From NCBI RefSeq assembly GCF_005577435.1, contig NZ_CP040396.1:3042501-3106500 (forward strand): 64,000 bases of DNA, in the 5' to 3' direction. Position numbers and translations under genes: made by a program. The notes beneath the pieces are model-generated. The model made no database searches and was not told the origin of the DNA. It saw only the letters and a program-made list of their open reading frames with translations. Source of the DNA: Paenibacillus algicola (lineage in GTDB: Bacteria > Bacillota > Bacilli > Paenibacillales > Paenibacillaceae). Shown here piece after piece: positions 1-8,329 of this stretch. The first letter of the stretch is position 1. Every line of letters begins with the position of its first letter.

Positions 1-290
1 CCGGAAAAAGCAGGCTCACCGCCCGTCAGGCTGATCGTCTCCAAATACTCCACCTCATCCAGGCGCTTCAGCATTATATCCAAGGGAAGCATCGGGGCTT
101 CCTTCATCACGAGCATATCACCTACTGCACAATGCTCGCAGCGCATATTACATAAATGGGTTACGGTCATTTCCACACTGGTGAGGACGTGCCGTCCGTG
201 TTTCCGCAAAGAAACAATCGGGTCCCAGGGATCAAAATCCGGGGATAGCGGTGTCCGTACGGACGGCCCTTCTATCAAACGGTTATTCAT
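1..290 (-). CDS. yfkAB: Radical SAM protein, YfkAB-like (N-terminal part only)
   Basis: The first 96 residues are visible; the rest lies beyond the left edge of the window. The fragment contains a CNMRCEHC (CX3CX2C) motif near residues 47-54, which binds the 4Fe-4S cluster and S-adenosylmethionine in radical SAM enzymes, followed by SLTGGEPA, the SAM-contacting GGE motif. The context MTVTHLCNMRCEHCAVGD is typical of the YfkAB family, whose substrate is not established. The ATG at 290 is preceded by AAAGGTGG with good spacing. It is the last gene of a minus-strand run. It is not an obvious anaerobic sulfatase maturase, which would need a longer multi-cluster C-terminus that cannot be seen here. 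Confidence 0.8.
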   Translation of the reverse strand, partial: MNNRLIEGPSVRTPLSPDFDPWDPIVSLRKHGRHVLTSVEMTVTHLCNMRCEHCAVGDMLVMKEAPMLPLDIMLKRLDEVEYLETISLTGGEPAFS

Positions 291-355
291 GATTTTCCAC
301 CTTTATATCTTTTATTTCTAATCAGACGCTCCATTATAACACAAGCTTCCCTCAA

Positions 356-2572
356 TCAGAGGTTCTGGCGGGATTTCCGCGAAGCCTTGGGGAGCAGCCA
401 CCGGGGTGCCCACCAGTTCGCCCGGCCCATGAGCTTCATAAAAGCTGGGACGAGCAGCATCCGGATAATGCTTGCGTCTAGCAGAATGCACACGGTCAAG
501 CCAAGACCGATCGCCTTCATCATCTCATTATCCGTAAACACAAAAGCACCTGCCACTGCTGCCAGAATGAGCGCCGCACTCGTAATCAGGCCTCCGGTTG
601 AGGATAGTCCTTCCATCGTGCTCCTCTCATTGTCTCCTGTTGCCTCGTATCTTTCCTTGATTCTGGACAGCAGAATGACTTCGTAATCCATCGAAATGCC
701 GAACACGACACAGAAAATGAGGATCGGCAGCAGGATAAACACCGAGCCCGTGGAGCTGATCCCGAGCAGGCTCGCCCCCGTGCCTTCCTGAACAACCTGG
801 ACCACGATGCCAAGACCGGCGCCCAGGCTGAGCACGTTCATCAGGACCGCCTTCAGCGGCAGCAGCAGGGATCGAAAGGCAATCATCAGCACGGCATACG
901 TGGCAGCAAACACAAAGAGCAGGACATAGGGAATTCCATCTTGAATGGCCTGCATAATATCCAGCTTATACGGAGGAATCCCGGTAATATACACGGTTAA
1001 TGCCTCCGGCGTCAAGCTCCGGAGCCTTTCGATCAGCTCCACCGTCTGCTCCTGTATATCTCCATACCGGGGCACGATCGCTACGGCAGCCCATTGCCCG
1101 GACGCTACCCGGTAGCCCTGAAGCTCTTGATTGAATTCTTCACTCTGCAAAAAAACAGCGATCTCTTCCGCATCGCCCCGGGGTGCAAGGCTGAGATAGC
1201 TTTCCACCCGCTGCACATCAGGCAGGGCCCGAATTTCATCACTATAGGATTTCAAGGCTTCAATGCTCTCTATCTCCTGATACGATGCCGGAAGCTTCAC
1301 GGCTGCAACGATCGGATACAGCTCCCGCTCATCATAAGCCTGCTTCAGCAGGTCATCGCCGGTCCTGGATTCGTAGCTGGGCGGCAGCACCTCAGCCGAA
1401 GGTATCCCTGCCTGCACGCGCGACAGCGGCAGCATGGCGAGCAGGAGCAGCAATGTCGCAAGGACGGCAACCGTACCGGGCCTGGACATGACAAAGTCAG
1501 ACAGACGGTGCCATACCGTCTGCTGCGGAGCAGGCGAAATAGCCGGGCGACGGCGAAGCCGGGTGCCCGTCATGCCGAGCAGGGAAGGCAGCAGCGTATT
1601 GGCCGCCGCCACCGAGATGATGACGACTGCAATTCCGCCCAGGCTGAACGAAGTGAAGATTGGCAGGTCGATGAAGGCCATAGCCACAAAGCCGATGCAC
1701 ACCGCCGCCCCGGAATAGATCACCGCTCTCCCTGATGAATGGCAAGCTGCGGCTACGGCTGCTTCGGGATCACCCCGATCCAGCTCCTCCCGGAACCGGC
1801 TTACGAGAAACAGCGCGTAATCCATGCCGACCGCTAGGCCCAGCATCGTGACGGCATTGGGCAGGAAGTTGCTGAGGCTGTGATTCCATAATGCTGCACC
1901 GTACAACAGGCCCATCGTCACAGCGACACTACAGACTCCGACAATGACCGGAAGCGCCGCTGCAGCGAACGAGCCGAAAGCGAGCCTCAGAATAAGCAGC
2001 GCCAGCGGAATACCGATTAGCTCGGCTGTCACGATGTCCTTTTTGACAGCTTCATTCATATCAGCCAGCACAGCGGTATTGCCCGAAATATACAGCTCAT
2101 ATCCAGGTATCGCCGGCAGAGCCTCGCGGATTTCATCAAAGTACCGCAGCACATCCTCAGGCTTGTCCCTCAGCTGGACCGTGACAGACTGGATATGCTC
2201 CTGTCCCGGCTTGCGCGCAGCCAGCTGAAAAGAGACAGCTTGTACATATGGCTTGGAGAGCATGGGGTCCAGCGCTGACATCATGGCGTTTTTTGCCGCA
2301 GCGGTCGTTAAATTATCTCCCGGTTTGCCGGCAATGACGATGTCCAGGGTGGTTGAAGAGATGCCCAGCTTTTTCTCCAGGATCTCCGCACTTTGCAGAG
2401 CCGGGCTGTTATGCGGGGTAAAGCCGTTCTGCTGCAGCAGGGAAGGCAGCCGAAACGCAAAGGGAAGCATCAAAAGAAACAATATGAACCAGGCAGCGGC
2501 AACGGCCCGGCGAAAGCGGTACATCCCCCGCCCCCACCTGTGCATTCGTGACTGCGGGCCATTCCGTTCCAC
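356..2572 (-). CDS. MMPL/RND-type membrane exporter (YdfJ-like)
   Basis: The 738-residue protein has the duplicated MMPL layout. One transmembrane helix lies near residues 20-45, followed by an extracytoplasmic loop and five helices (about 180-340). A second helix, loop and helix bundle follow at about 370-720. The pairs GLAVGMDYALFLVSRFREE and FGISMDYEVILLSRIKERY carry the conserved G-MDY signatures of this superfamily, which uses the proton gradient to move lipids, drugs or antibiotics across the membrane. The start is GTG at 2572, because GAGGAGG lies 7-8 nt upstream and no better start exists. The substrate cannot be told from sequence. The gene is 28 bp downstream of an HD-GYP gene on the same strand. 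Confidence 0.88.
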   Translation of the reverse strand: MERNGPQSRMHRWGRGMYRFRRAVAAAWFILFLLMLPFAFRLPSLLQQNGFTPHNSPALQSAEILEKKLGISSTTLDIVIAGKPGDNLTTAAAKNAMMSALDPMLSKPYVQAVSFQLAARKPGQEHIQSVTVQLRDKPEDVLRYFDEIREALPAIPGYELYISGNTAVLADMNEAVKKDIVTAELIGIPLALLILRLAFGSFAAAALPVIVGVCSVAVTMGLLYGAALWNHSLSNFLPNAVTMLGLAVGMDYALFLVSRFREELDRGDPEAAVAAACHSSGRAVIYSGAAVCIGFVAMAFIDLPIFTSFSLGGIAVVIISVAAANTLLPSLLGMTGTRLRRRPAISPAPQQTVWHRLSDFVMSRPGTVAVLATLLLLLAMLPLSRVQAGIPSAEVLPPSYESRTGDDLLKQAYDERELYPIVAAVKLPASYQEIESIEALKSYSDEIRALPDVQRVESYLSLAPRGDAEEIAVFLQSEEFNQELQGYRVASGQWAAVAIVPRYGDIQEQTVELIERLRSLTPEALTVYITGIPPYKLDIMQAIQDGIPYVLLFVFAATYAVLMIAFRSLLLPLKAVLMNVLSLGAGLGIVVQVVQEGTGASLLGISSTGSVFILLPILIFCVVFGISMDYEVILLSRIKERYEATGDNERSTMEGLSSTGGLITSAALILAAVAGAFVFTDNEMMKAIGLGLTVCILLDASIIRMLLVPAFMKLMGRANWWAPRWLLPKASRKSRQNL

Positions 2573-2600
2573 TACAGTTCCTCCTCATCTTGTTGGAATA

Positions 2601-3728
2601 TTAAGCGTACACTGCCTCTCCAATGCCGCAGATCATTACAGACAGACACTGTGACAGATCCATCTCATAGGGGGTGCGCAGCGGCTCTCCCTTGGGATTG
2701 TTCAGCACCCTCACGACCGGACGATGCGGAATCCGCGCATGAATCCTGGATACAACGCCGCTCTCTCCGGTAGACAGCATAACGGTGATGCCTGGCGGAT
2801 AGATTGCGACCCGGTCGCGGAAAATCGCGAGAAAGCTCTGCTCATACAGCGTTCCACTTCCGGTATACATCAGCTCTACGGCCTCGTGCGGGAGCTTGGC
2901 CGGCTGATACACCCGCTGGGTGGTCATGGCATCATAGGAATCGGTAATGGCAATCCATTTTGCAAATTCGTGAATATCCTGGCCCTGAATACCTCGCGGA
3001 TATCCCGATCCATCCAGGCGTTCATGATGCTGAAAAGCGCAGTGTGCGGATAGCAGCGGAATGTTAGGCTCATTTTTCAAAATGTCGTAACCGATCTCGG
3101 TATGCTTTCGCATCTCGGCAAATTCAGCATCGGTCAGTCGGCCCGGCTTCTGAACAATGGATGCTGGCACCCTTGTTTTCCCGATATCATGGAGCAGCGC
3201 GCCCAGGCTCAGCATGTACAGCTGATTCCGGCTATATCCATAGGATAAGCCCAGCACCATCGTGTACAGACAGACGTTCAGGGAATGCTGATACAGGTTG
3301 TAATCCGATGCATTGATATCTGTCAGCAGCACCATGGACACCTCCATGGAGGACACCTCGTCCAGGACAGAATCAACGACGCCTGAAAAGGTTTTGCCCA
3401 GATGCAGGAAGCTTCCTTTCAAAGAGCTTTGGTTCTCCAAATTCTTGAAGCTGGCCTGGATCGAGCGGACCGCCGAAAGGCGTGATTCCTCGCTAATCAG
3501 CTGGGGAATGACAATATCCTCTGTTGCAGCGTCTTCAATATAGACATAGCCAAGCTTCAGATCCGTCAGCCGGTTAATCAGGCTGCTGGTCAGCTTCACG
3601 CCATCCGAGAGCAGAATCAAGCCGTCTGCGTTATATATTTTTTTGCCAAGCACCATGCCCGGCTGCAGCAAATGTACAGGTACCAGACGCAACAGGCCAC
3701 TTCCTCTGCTATGTATGTTGAATGTCAA
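2601..3728 (-). CDS. HD-GYP domain protein (probable c-di-GMP phosphodiesterase)
   Basis: The N-terminal 1-75 region starts with LVPVHLLQPGMVLGKKIYN, as in many Firmicute HD-GYP proteins. The catalytic domain follows with LLHDIGKTRVP (HD at 180-181), the paired histidines and glutamate in HHERLDGSGYP (234-244) and a C-terminal DSYDAMTT. These residues form the metal site that hydrolyses c-di-GMP in active HD-GYP enzymes. The start is TTG at 3728, 13 bp after the uppP stop, with a weak GAGAGG upstream; translation may be coupled to uppP. A second protein of the same architecture occurs at 7018-8064, and a GGDEF-EAL protein at 19455-22463. Activity is inferred from the motif only. Confidence 0.85.
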   Translation of the reverse strand: MTFNIHSRGSGLLRLVPVHLLQPGMVLGKKIYNADGLILLSDGVKLTSSLINRLTDLKLGYVYIEDAATEDIVIPQLISEESRLSAVRSIQASFKNLENQSSLKGSFLHLGKTFSGVVDSVLDEVSSMEVSMVLLTDINASDYNLYQHSLNVCLYTMVLGLSYGYSRNQLYMLSLGALLHDIGKTRVPASIVQKPGRLTDAEFAEMRKHTEIGYDILKNEPNIPLLSAHCAFQHHERLDGSGYPRGIQGQDIHEFAKWIAITDSYDAMTTQRVYQPAKLPHEAVELMYTGSGTLYEQSFLAIFRDRVAIYPPGITVMLSTGESGVVSRIHARIPHRPVVRVLNNPKGEPLRTPYEMDLSQCLSVMICGIGEAVYA

Positions 3729-3740
3729 TAATGCGGCCTC

Positions 3741-4568
3741 TCACTGCATGATAAACATCCAGAACAGTGCGGCCAGAATGAACCGATAGATGGCGAAATG
3801 AGTAAGTCTGACTCGTTGAATATATTTCATAAATGCCAGGATGACCAAATAGGCCACGACAAAAGATACGATGAAGCCAGCCGCAAATACGCCCATCACA
3901 TCTGCCGTAAAATAGCGGTAGGAATCCAGCAGCTCATAGCCGGCTGCCGCGCACATGATCGGGATGGCGATCAGAAAGGAGAAATCCGCTGACGCCTTGT
4001 AGCTGACTCCGCTAAGCATCCCTCCTGAAATGGTGGCTCCGGATCTTGAGAAGCCGGGCCATAGCACGGAAATCACCTGATACAGACCGATCAGAAAGGC
4101 CTGCTTCAGCGTAATTTCGTCCAGCTCCTGGGCCGTGATCACCGCCTTGCTGCGGTTAAACCGCTCCGCGAGGATCATGAATATGCCCCCGGCTACCAAG
4201 GAGAACAGTACAATATCTGCGCTGAACAGGCTCTTGATATGATCCTTGGCCACATAAGCGACCAGCAGTGCCGGGGCGATTCCGAGCAGCACATGCATAA
4301 GCGTCAGCCGTGAGGCCTTTGTATCCTGCTTGCCCAACGGCTTGCTGTCGATAAATCCGAGCAGGCTCAGTATTCGCTGCCAATATACGATTGCCATGGC
4401 CAGGATCGCTCCCAGCTGAATCACGACCTCGAACGTTTTCATGAGCGGGGTCTGGTCATCGTAGCCCATCATTTTCGCGGTTAAAATCATATGTCCTGTA
4501 GACGACACCGGGATGAACTCCGTGAGTCCTTCCACAATGCCCAGAATGATTGCTGCCAGTATATCCAT
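3741..4568 (-). CDS. uppP: Undecaprenyl-diphosphatase UppP (BacA)
   Basis: This membrane enzyme removes one phosphate from undecaprenyl pyrophosphate to recycle the lipid carrier of cell-wall synthesis, and overproduction gives bacitracin resistance. The 275-residue length matches the family. The two active-site motifs are visible: EGLTEFIPVSSTGH at about 13-26 and PGFSRSGAT at 171-179. About eight hydrophobic segments follow the family pattern. The ATG at 4568 has GGAGGGATA upstream. It precedes the HD-GYP gene by 13 bp on the same strand, so the two are probably cotranscribed. Confidence 0.95.
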   Translation of the reverse strand: MDILAAIILGIVEGLTEFIPVSSTGHMILTAKMMGYDDQTPLMKTFEVVIQLGAILAMAIVYWQRILSLLGFIDSKPLGKQDTKASRLTLMHVLLGIAPALLVAYVAKDHIKSLFSADIVLFSLVAGGIFMILAERFNRSKAVITAQELDEITLKQAFLIGLYQVISVLWPGFSRSGATISGGMLSGVSYKASADFSFLIAIPIMCAAAGYELLDSYRYFTADVMGVFAAGFIVSFVVAYLVILAFMKYIQRVRLTHFAIYRFILAALFWMFIMQ

Positions 4569-4637
4569 GATTATCCCTCCTGCTTAGTGGCGTTGTCCAT
4601 ACATATGTATGCTTGGCCCAAGCAGGTTAGTCGAATG

Positions 4638-6071
4638 TCATGTGATCCAGCGGGAATAGAAGCTTTCTTCCAGGGCACCGGGACGGGATAGCTCCAGGCG
4701 CAGCAGGTCTCTTAGAAATTCGGGCAACAGGTATTCAACCTGTTCACCGTGAGATAACGACTCATAGCCCACCTTGAAGGTAAACATATCAAGCGTGCCT
4801 ACCCGGTACTCCTTCTCCCGCTCCAACGGCTCTCCTTGTACAGAAGCCTCCATAATACGCGATCCGGCCGGACGCCTCATATCACAGGTGACCACCATGC
4901 CTGACAGTGCAAGCACGCCGAGTACATTGCCTCGGAAGCCGTAGCCCTTAATCCCCCGCTCCTGAAACTCTGGCAGCAGACTCTGCTCCAGCGCCTCCAG
5001 AATATGCTGTCCCTTCAACGTGACCACGCATGGGTTGATCGGCGAAGGACAAAGGGCATGAAGCATCCCGGTCGTAATTTCTCCCTCAGGCAGAGGGCCC
5101 AGCAGCTGCCCGGCATTTACAATAGCCAGCTCCGTGTTGGTGTAATGAGCTACAGCCTGAGCCAGGAGATTGGCAAAGGGAGACTCCGCCCCATAATCCA
5201 ATGGAAGAGCTTGATCGGTAACTGCCGCAGCCTCGCTCAATTTCACGGCGGCGGAGTCCCGATGCTGCAGGATGGCGCCCTCGACCTCCGCATGCAGCTC
5301 CCGGTCCGGAACGGCAATGACTTCTCCATGGTCAAATTGAAGGCAACTGTCCGGACCTCGGCTGAATACAACCTTGCCGACATAATCTCCGAACTTTCCT
5401 GCGCCGCAAACGACGGTATCCGCAATGACAAGCGGCTGCTCCAGCAAATGATGGGTATGTCCTCCCAGGATGAGATCAATGCCAGAAATTTTCTCGGCCA
5501 GCAAGGAATCGGCTGTAATGCCTAAATGCGACATGACGATCACCACATCCACCTGGCTGCGCAGCAGCTGTACCTGATGCTTCAACGCTTCCTCCGGATC
5601 CTCCGCAATCCAGCCCAGCAGCTTGTAGAAGCTGTCATAAGCCGCTGTTGCCGCTGTAATCCCGATGGAGATTCCGGCACGTTCCAATATAACCTGCTCC
5701 CTCATCCACGCTGGCGGCCGGCCGGTGACAGCCTCCTTAATGTTGCAGCATACGACCGGACAATGCAGTCCTGCATAGGCCGCCTCCAGCGCTTCGAGGG
5801 GGACCGTCAGGCCTTCGTTGTTCCCGATCGTAATGGCATCATAGCCGGTCAGATTCAGAACATCTACATTGGCCTGGCCCATCGTGCCTTCCGTCTCTAT
5901 GGCAGCCCGGTCCATATGATCACCGATATCAAGCACCAGTACCGCTGACTGGGATCCGGCAGCTTTTCTTTCCCGGGAAATAACGGCCGCGTTCCCGCTC
6001 ATTCTCTCAAAATGGCTGTGAATATCATTCGTATGCAATATGATCAATTTCTCAGCTGACATCTCACCCAA
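4638..6071 (-). CDS. yunD: 5'-nucleotidase/metallophosphatase family protein, YunD-like
   Basis: The protein has an N-terminal calcineurin-type metallophosphatase domain: HTNDIHSHFE, DIGDHMDR, GNNEG, MSHLG and GGHTHH in order. A 5'-nucleotidase C-terminal domain with the characteristic NAGQL and YGFRGN stretches follows. Such enzymes hydrolyse nucleotide or sugar-nucleotide phosphate esters. No signal peptide is visible, as in Bacillus YunD, so it should act in the cytoplasm. The reading frame opens at 6122, but the family usually starts close to KLIILHTNDIH. The TTG at 6071 has GGGAGG 8 nt upstream, and the ATG at 6062 has only GGTGAG directly adjacent. The TTG start was therefore chosen. 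The exact substrate is unknown. Confidence 0.85.
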   Translation of the reverse strand: MGEMSAEKLIILHTNDIHSHFERMSGNAAVISRERKAAGSQSAVLVLDIGDHMDRAAIETEGTMGQANVDVLNLTGYDAITIGNNEGLTVPLEALEAAYAGLHCPVVCCNIKEAVTGRPPAWMREQVILERAGISIGITAATAAYDSFYKLLGWIAEDPEEALKHQVQLLRSQVDVVIVMSHLGITADSLLAEKISGIDLILGGHTHHLLEQPLVIADTVVCGAGKFGDYVGKVVFSRGPDSCLQFDHGEVIAVPDRELHAEVEGAILQHRDSAAVKLSEAAAVTDQALPLDYGAESPFANLLAQAVAHYTNTELAIVNAGQLLGPLPEGEITTGMLHALCPSPINPCVVTLKGQHILEALEQSLLPEFQERGIKGYGFRGNVLGVLALSGMVVTCDMRRPAGSRIMEASVQGEPLEREKEYRVGTLDMFTFKVGYESLSHGEQVEYLLPEFLRDLLRLELSRPGALEESFYSRWIT

Positions 6072-6180
6072 TCCGCGGCCCTCCCTTGTCTGTTTCGTTA
6101 CACTTTCCGGTCTTTTAAGCATAACATTTTAGGCGGGATTATGGTATATTGAAGCCCATAACAATTCGAGGTGAAATTCT

Positions 6181-6927
6181 ATGGATACCATTCAAATATT
6201 GCTATTTGCCGGGCTGGCCGAATCCATTGGCCAATCCTCGGTCCACTTCCCGCAAGACCAGCTGCCTCTCGCCACCAAGGCACTGAAAGAACAGCTTATG
6301 AAAAGCTATCCCGAAGCGGCTTCCTTGATCTCCGTTTCCCTGGCCGCGGTAAACCAGGAGTATGCAGGCGATGAGCACCTGATTCTGCCGGGCGATGAGG
6401 TTGCACTTATTCCTCCGGTTTCCGGAGGTGACGGGCTGGGCGGCGATTCTGAGGCTCAAGCTACACCGGCAGTGTCTGCAGATGGACTTTGCATGATCAG
6501 CGGCCAGACTCTTCAGCCTGATGAGACCTTGGCTAAAGTACAGCACCGGAATCATGGTGCCTCCCTGTCTTTTGTCGGGACCACCCGCGAAATGACCGGA
6601 GAGATGAAGACCGTGACGCTGGAGTATGAAGCCTATGTGCCGATGGCACTTGCCGAAATGCAGAAGATTGTCCACCAGATTCAAGAACAGTGGCCGGGAG
6701 CCCGCTGCGCCATCTCCCACCGTATTGGCACGGTTGATGTCGGGGAGATCAGTGTGGTCATCGCCGTCTCAGCCCCCCACCGGGACTCTTGCTACGATGC
6801 CAGCCGCTATGCCATTGAAGAGCTGAAACGGACCGTTCCCATCTGGAAAAAAGAGATCTGGGAAGACGGCTCGGAGTGGAAAGGCGTTCAAACCGGTCCA
6901 TGGGCTCCAACATTCGACAAAAACTAG
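6181..6927 (+). CDS. MoaD-MoaE fusion, molybdopterin synthase
   Basis: Residues 1-83 form a MoaD-like ubiquitin fold ending in IPPVSGG, the di-glycine tail that carries the thiocarboxylate sulfur. Residues about 100-248 form a MoaE catalytic subunit, with FVGTTRE, EYEAY, ISHRIGTVDVGE and PIWKKEIW including the conserved lysines. Together they convert precursor Z (cPMP) to molybdopterin. A spacer (about 84-100, starting DGLGGDSEAQ) joins the two. MoaD needs a free C-terminal Gly, so the fusion presumably has to be cut after Gly83, as reported for mycobacterial MoaX. The ATG has GAGGTGA upstream. No other moa genes are nearby. Confidence 0.9.
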   Translation: MDTIQILLFAGLAESIGQSSVHFPQDQLPLATKALKEQLMKSYPEAASLISVSLAAVNQEYAGDEHLILPGDEVALIPPVSGGDGLGGDSEAQATPAVSADGLCMISGQTLQPDETLAKVQHRNHGASLSFVGTTREMTGEMKTVTLEYEAYVPMALAEMQKIVHQIQEQWPGARCAISHRIGTVDVGEISVVIAVSAPHRDSCYDASRYAIEELKRTVPIWKKEIWEDGSEWKGVQTGPWAPTFDKN

Positions 6928-6937
6928 CGTTTCGGCA

Positions 6938-6966
6938 TTGATAATCCAATATTTTCTTGCTAAGAT
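6938..6966 (+). promoter_or_regulatory. Putative sigma-A promoter of the HD-GYP gene
   Basis: TTGATA (6938-6943) and TAAGAT (6961-6966) are separated by exactly 17 bp, about 50 bp before the TTG start of the downstream HD-GYP gene. This is a sequence match only. Confidence 0.5.
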
Positions 6967-7017
6967 ATAACTTAGGTCTTACATATCCATATCTTAACAG
7001 TAAGAAGGTGCGGCGCT

Positions 7018-8064
7018 TTGAGAATACATGTTACCGACCTGCAGCCCGGTGATACAATAACAAAGGATGCGTTCAATCCACATGGCGTTCATGTTATGCA
7101 AAAGGGTACGGTCCTTCAGCTTGAGGAAATTTCCAAACTGCTGCAGCATAGTATTGATTACATTGAAATTCAAGCTCGGGAGCTTCATTTGCACGCCAGC
7201 ACTCCGGAAGAGATGCCGGATAGCCTATACCGGATTAAGCCTCAATTCGATCAAGCAATCGAAGCCATTTCTTCTATTTTTATGAATGCCTTGAAGCACG
7301 GTAAATTCGATGAAGATGTCGTCGATGATGCATTTCAGCCGGTGGTTGATTCCTTGATGAAGCAGAAGGACGTGGTATCTCTGCTACTCATGCTGAATCA
7401 AGAGGATGATTATACGACCCGGCATTCGATGCAGGTGGGCGTGCTCTCCTACTATTTATCAACCTGGATGGGCTATTCCAAAGACGAAGCGTACGAGATT
7501 GGCAAAGCCGGTTACCTGCACGATGTCGGGAAGTGCCGCATTCCTAAAGAGATTCTGAACAAGCCTGGAAAGCTCACTGCTGAGGAATTCGATGAGGTCA
7601 AACGTCATACTACATACGGCTACGAAATTATCCGTGAATCCATGGATGATGAGCTGACAGCCCTGGTTGCCCTGCAGCATCATGAACGAGATGATGGCCG
7701 GGGCTATCCGCAGGCGCTCCAGTCTCATCAGATCCATCCGTATTCTCACATTGCGGCTGTAGCAGACGTATACAGCGCCATGTCCAGTACCCGTGTGTAT
7801 CAATCCAAGCGCCAGCTGCTGCACGTGCTGCAGGAGCTGTATCGGATGAGCTTTGGACAGCTGAACGGCAAGCCGGTTCACGCATTCATCAAGCATATGC
7901 TGCCGAATTTCATCGGCAAGAAGGTCACCTTGGCATCAGGCCAATCGGGCACGATTATCATGACCAATCCGTCTGATTATTTCCGACCACTGGTCCAAAC
8001 CTCGGCTGGATTTATCGATCTGTCCAAGAGCTCCGAGGATGCCATTAAAGATATTAAACTATGA
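7018..8064 (+). CDS. HD-GYP domain protein (probable c-di-GMP phosphodiesterase)
   Basis: The architecture matches the gene at 2601-3728. The N-terminus is VTDLQPGDTITKDAFNPHG, and the HD-GYP domain has YLHDVGKCRIP (HD at 168-169), HHERDDGRGYP (221-231) and DVYSAMSS. The GxGYP core is present, so phosphodiesterase activity is plausible. The start is TTG at 7018 with AAGGTG 8 nt upstream. It is a single-gene unit: a sigma-A-like promoter lies at 6938-6966 and two hairpins follow the stop. It is soluble, with no sensor domain recognised in the first 100 residues. Confidence 0.85.
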   Translation: MRIHVTDLQPGDTITKDAFNPHGVHVMQKGTVLQLEEISKLLQHSIDYIEIQARELHLHASTPEEMPDSLYRIKPQFDQAIEAISSIFMNALKHGKFDEDVVDDAFQPVVDSLMKQKDVVSLLLMLNQEDDYTTRHSMQVGVLSYYLSTWMGYSKDEAYEIGKAGYLHDVGKCRIPKEILNKPGKLTAEEFDEVKRHTTYGYEIIRESMDDELTALVALQHHERDDGRGYPQALQSHQIHPYSHIAAVADVYSAMSSTRVYQSKRQLLHVLQELYRMSFGQLNGKPVHAFIKHMLPNFIGKKVTLASGQSGTIIMTNPSDYFRPLVQTSAGFIDLSKSSEDAIKDIKL

Positions 8065-8097
8065 CTCGTGTAGGGGCGAAGCCTCCCCTATACGCAC

Positions 8098-8130
8098 GAA
8101 CCCCCTTTGATCCTGGATCAAAGGGGGTTC
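8098..8130 (+). terminator. Hairpin terminator after HD-GYP gene
   Basis: GAACCCCCTTTGATC pairs with GATCAAAGGGGGTTC around a 3-nt loop. It is preceded by a second small GC-rich hairpin (TAGGGG...CCCCTA, about 8070-8091). The T tract after the stem is weak (CTTATATGTT), so this may be processing or attenuation structure as well as a terminator. Confidence 0.65.
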
Positions 8131-8251
8131 CTTATATGTTAGAGGTAGCTTTATTATAACGCCGAAATCTTAAAGAACCCTTAAAGACAGATTAGGAGAG
8201 GCTAAAATCAATGGGATGTATGAATATAGCGATGTCTGTGTGGTATGAGAT

Positions 8252-8310
8252 AAAAAAACGTGTCTGATGCAACTGGGACACGCAAGCATGATCAGTCGCA
8301 TCAGACACGT
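8252..8310 (-). terminator. Rho-independent terminator of the suf operon
   Basis: Read on the minus strand, ACGTGTCTGATGC and GCATCAGACACGT form a 13-bp perfect stem with a 27-nt loop, directly followed by seven T residues (A7 at 8252-8258 on the plus strand). It lies 20 bp past the sufB stop. Confidence 0.8.
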
Positions 8311-8329
8311 ATTAACATGTGAATAAGCT

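Noticed and set aside
1..290. Radical SAM fragment as the sulfatase maturase
   Set aside because: The visible sequence around the CX3CX2C motif is YfkAB-like and it lies over 30 kb from the sulfatases among housekeeping genes.
1094..1735. Long plus-strand open frame opposite the MMPL gene
   Set aside because: It is the antisense shadow of the MMPL coding sequence: low-complexity Arg/His-rich translation and no ribosome site.
4598..4611. CATACATATGTATG palindrome between uppP and yunD as an operator
   Set aside because: It is a short AT-rich palindrome that can occur by chance; no promoter elements align with it.
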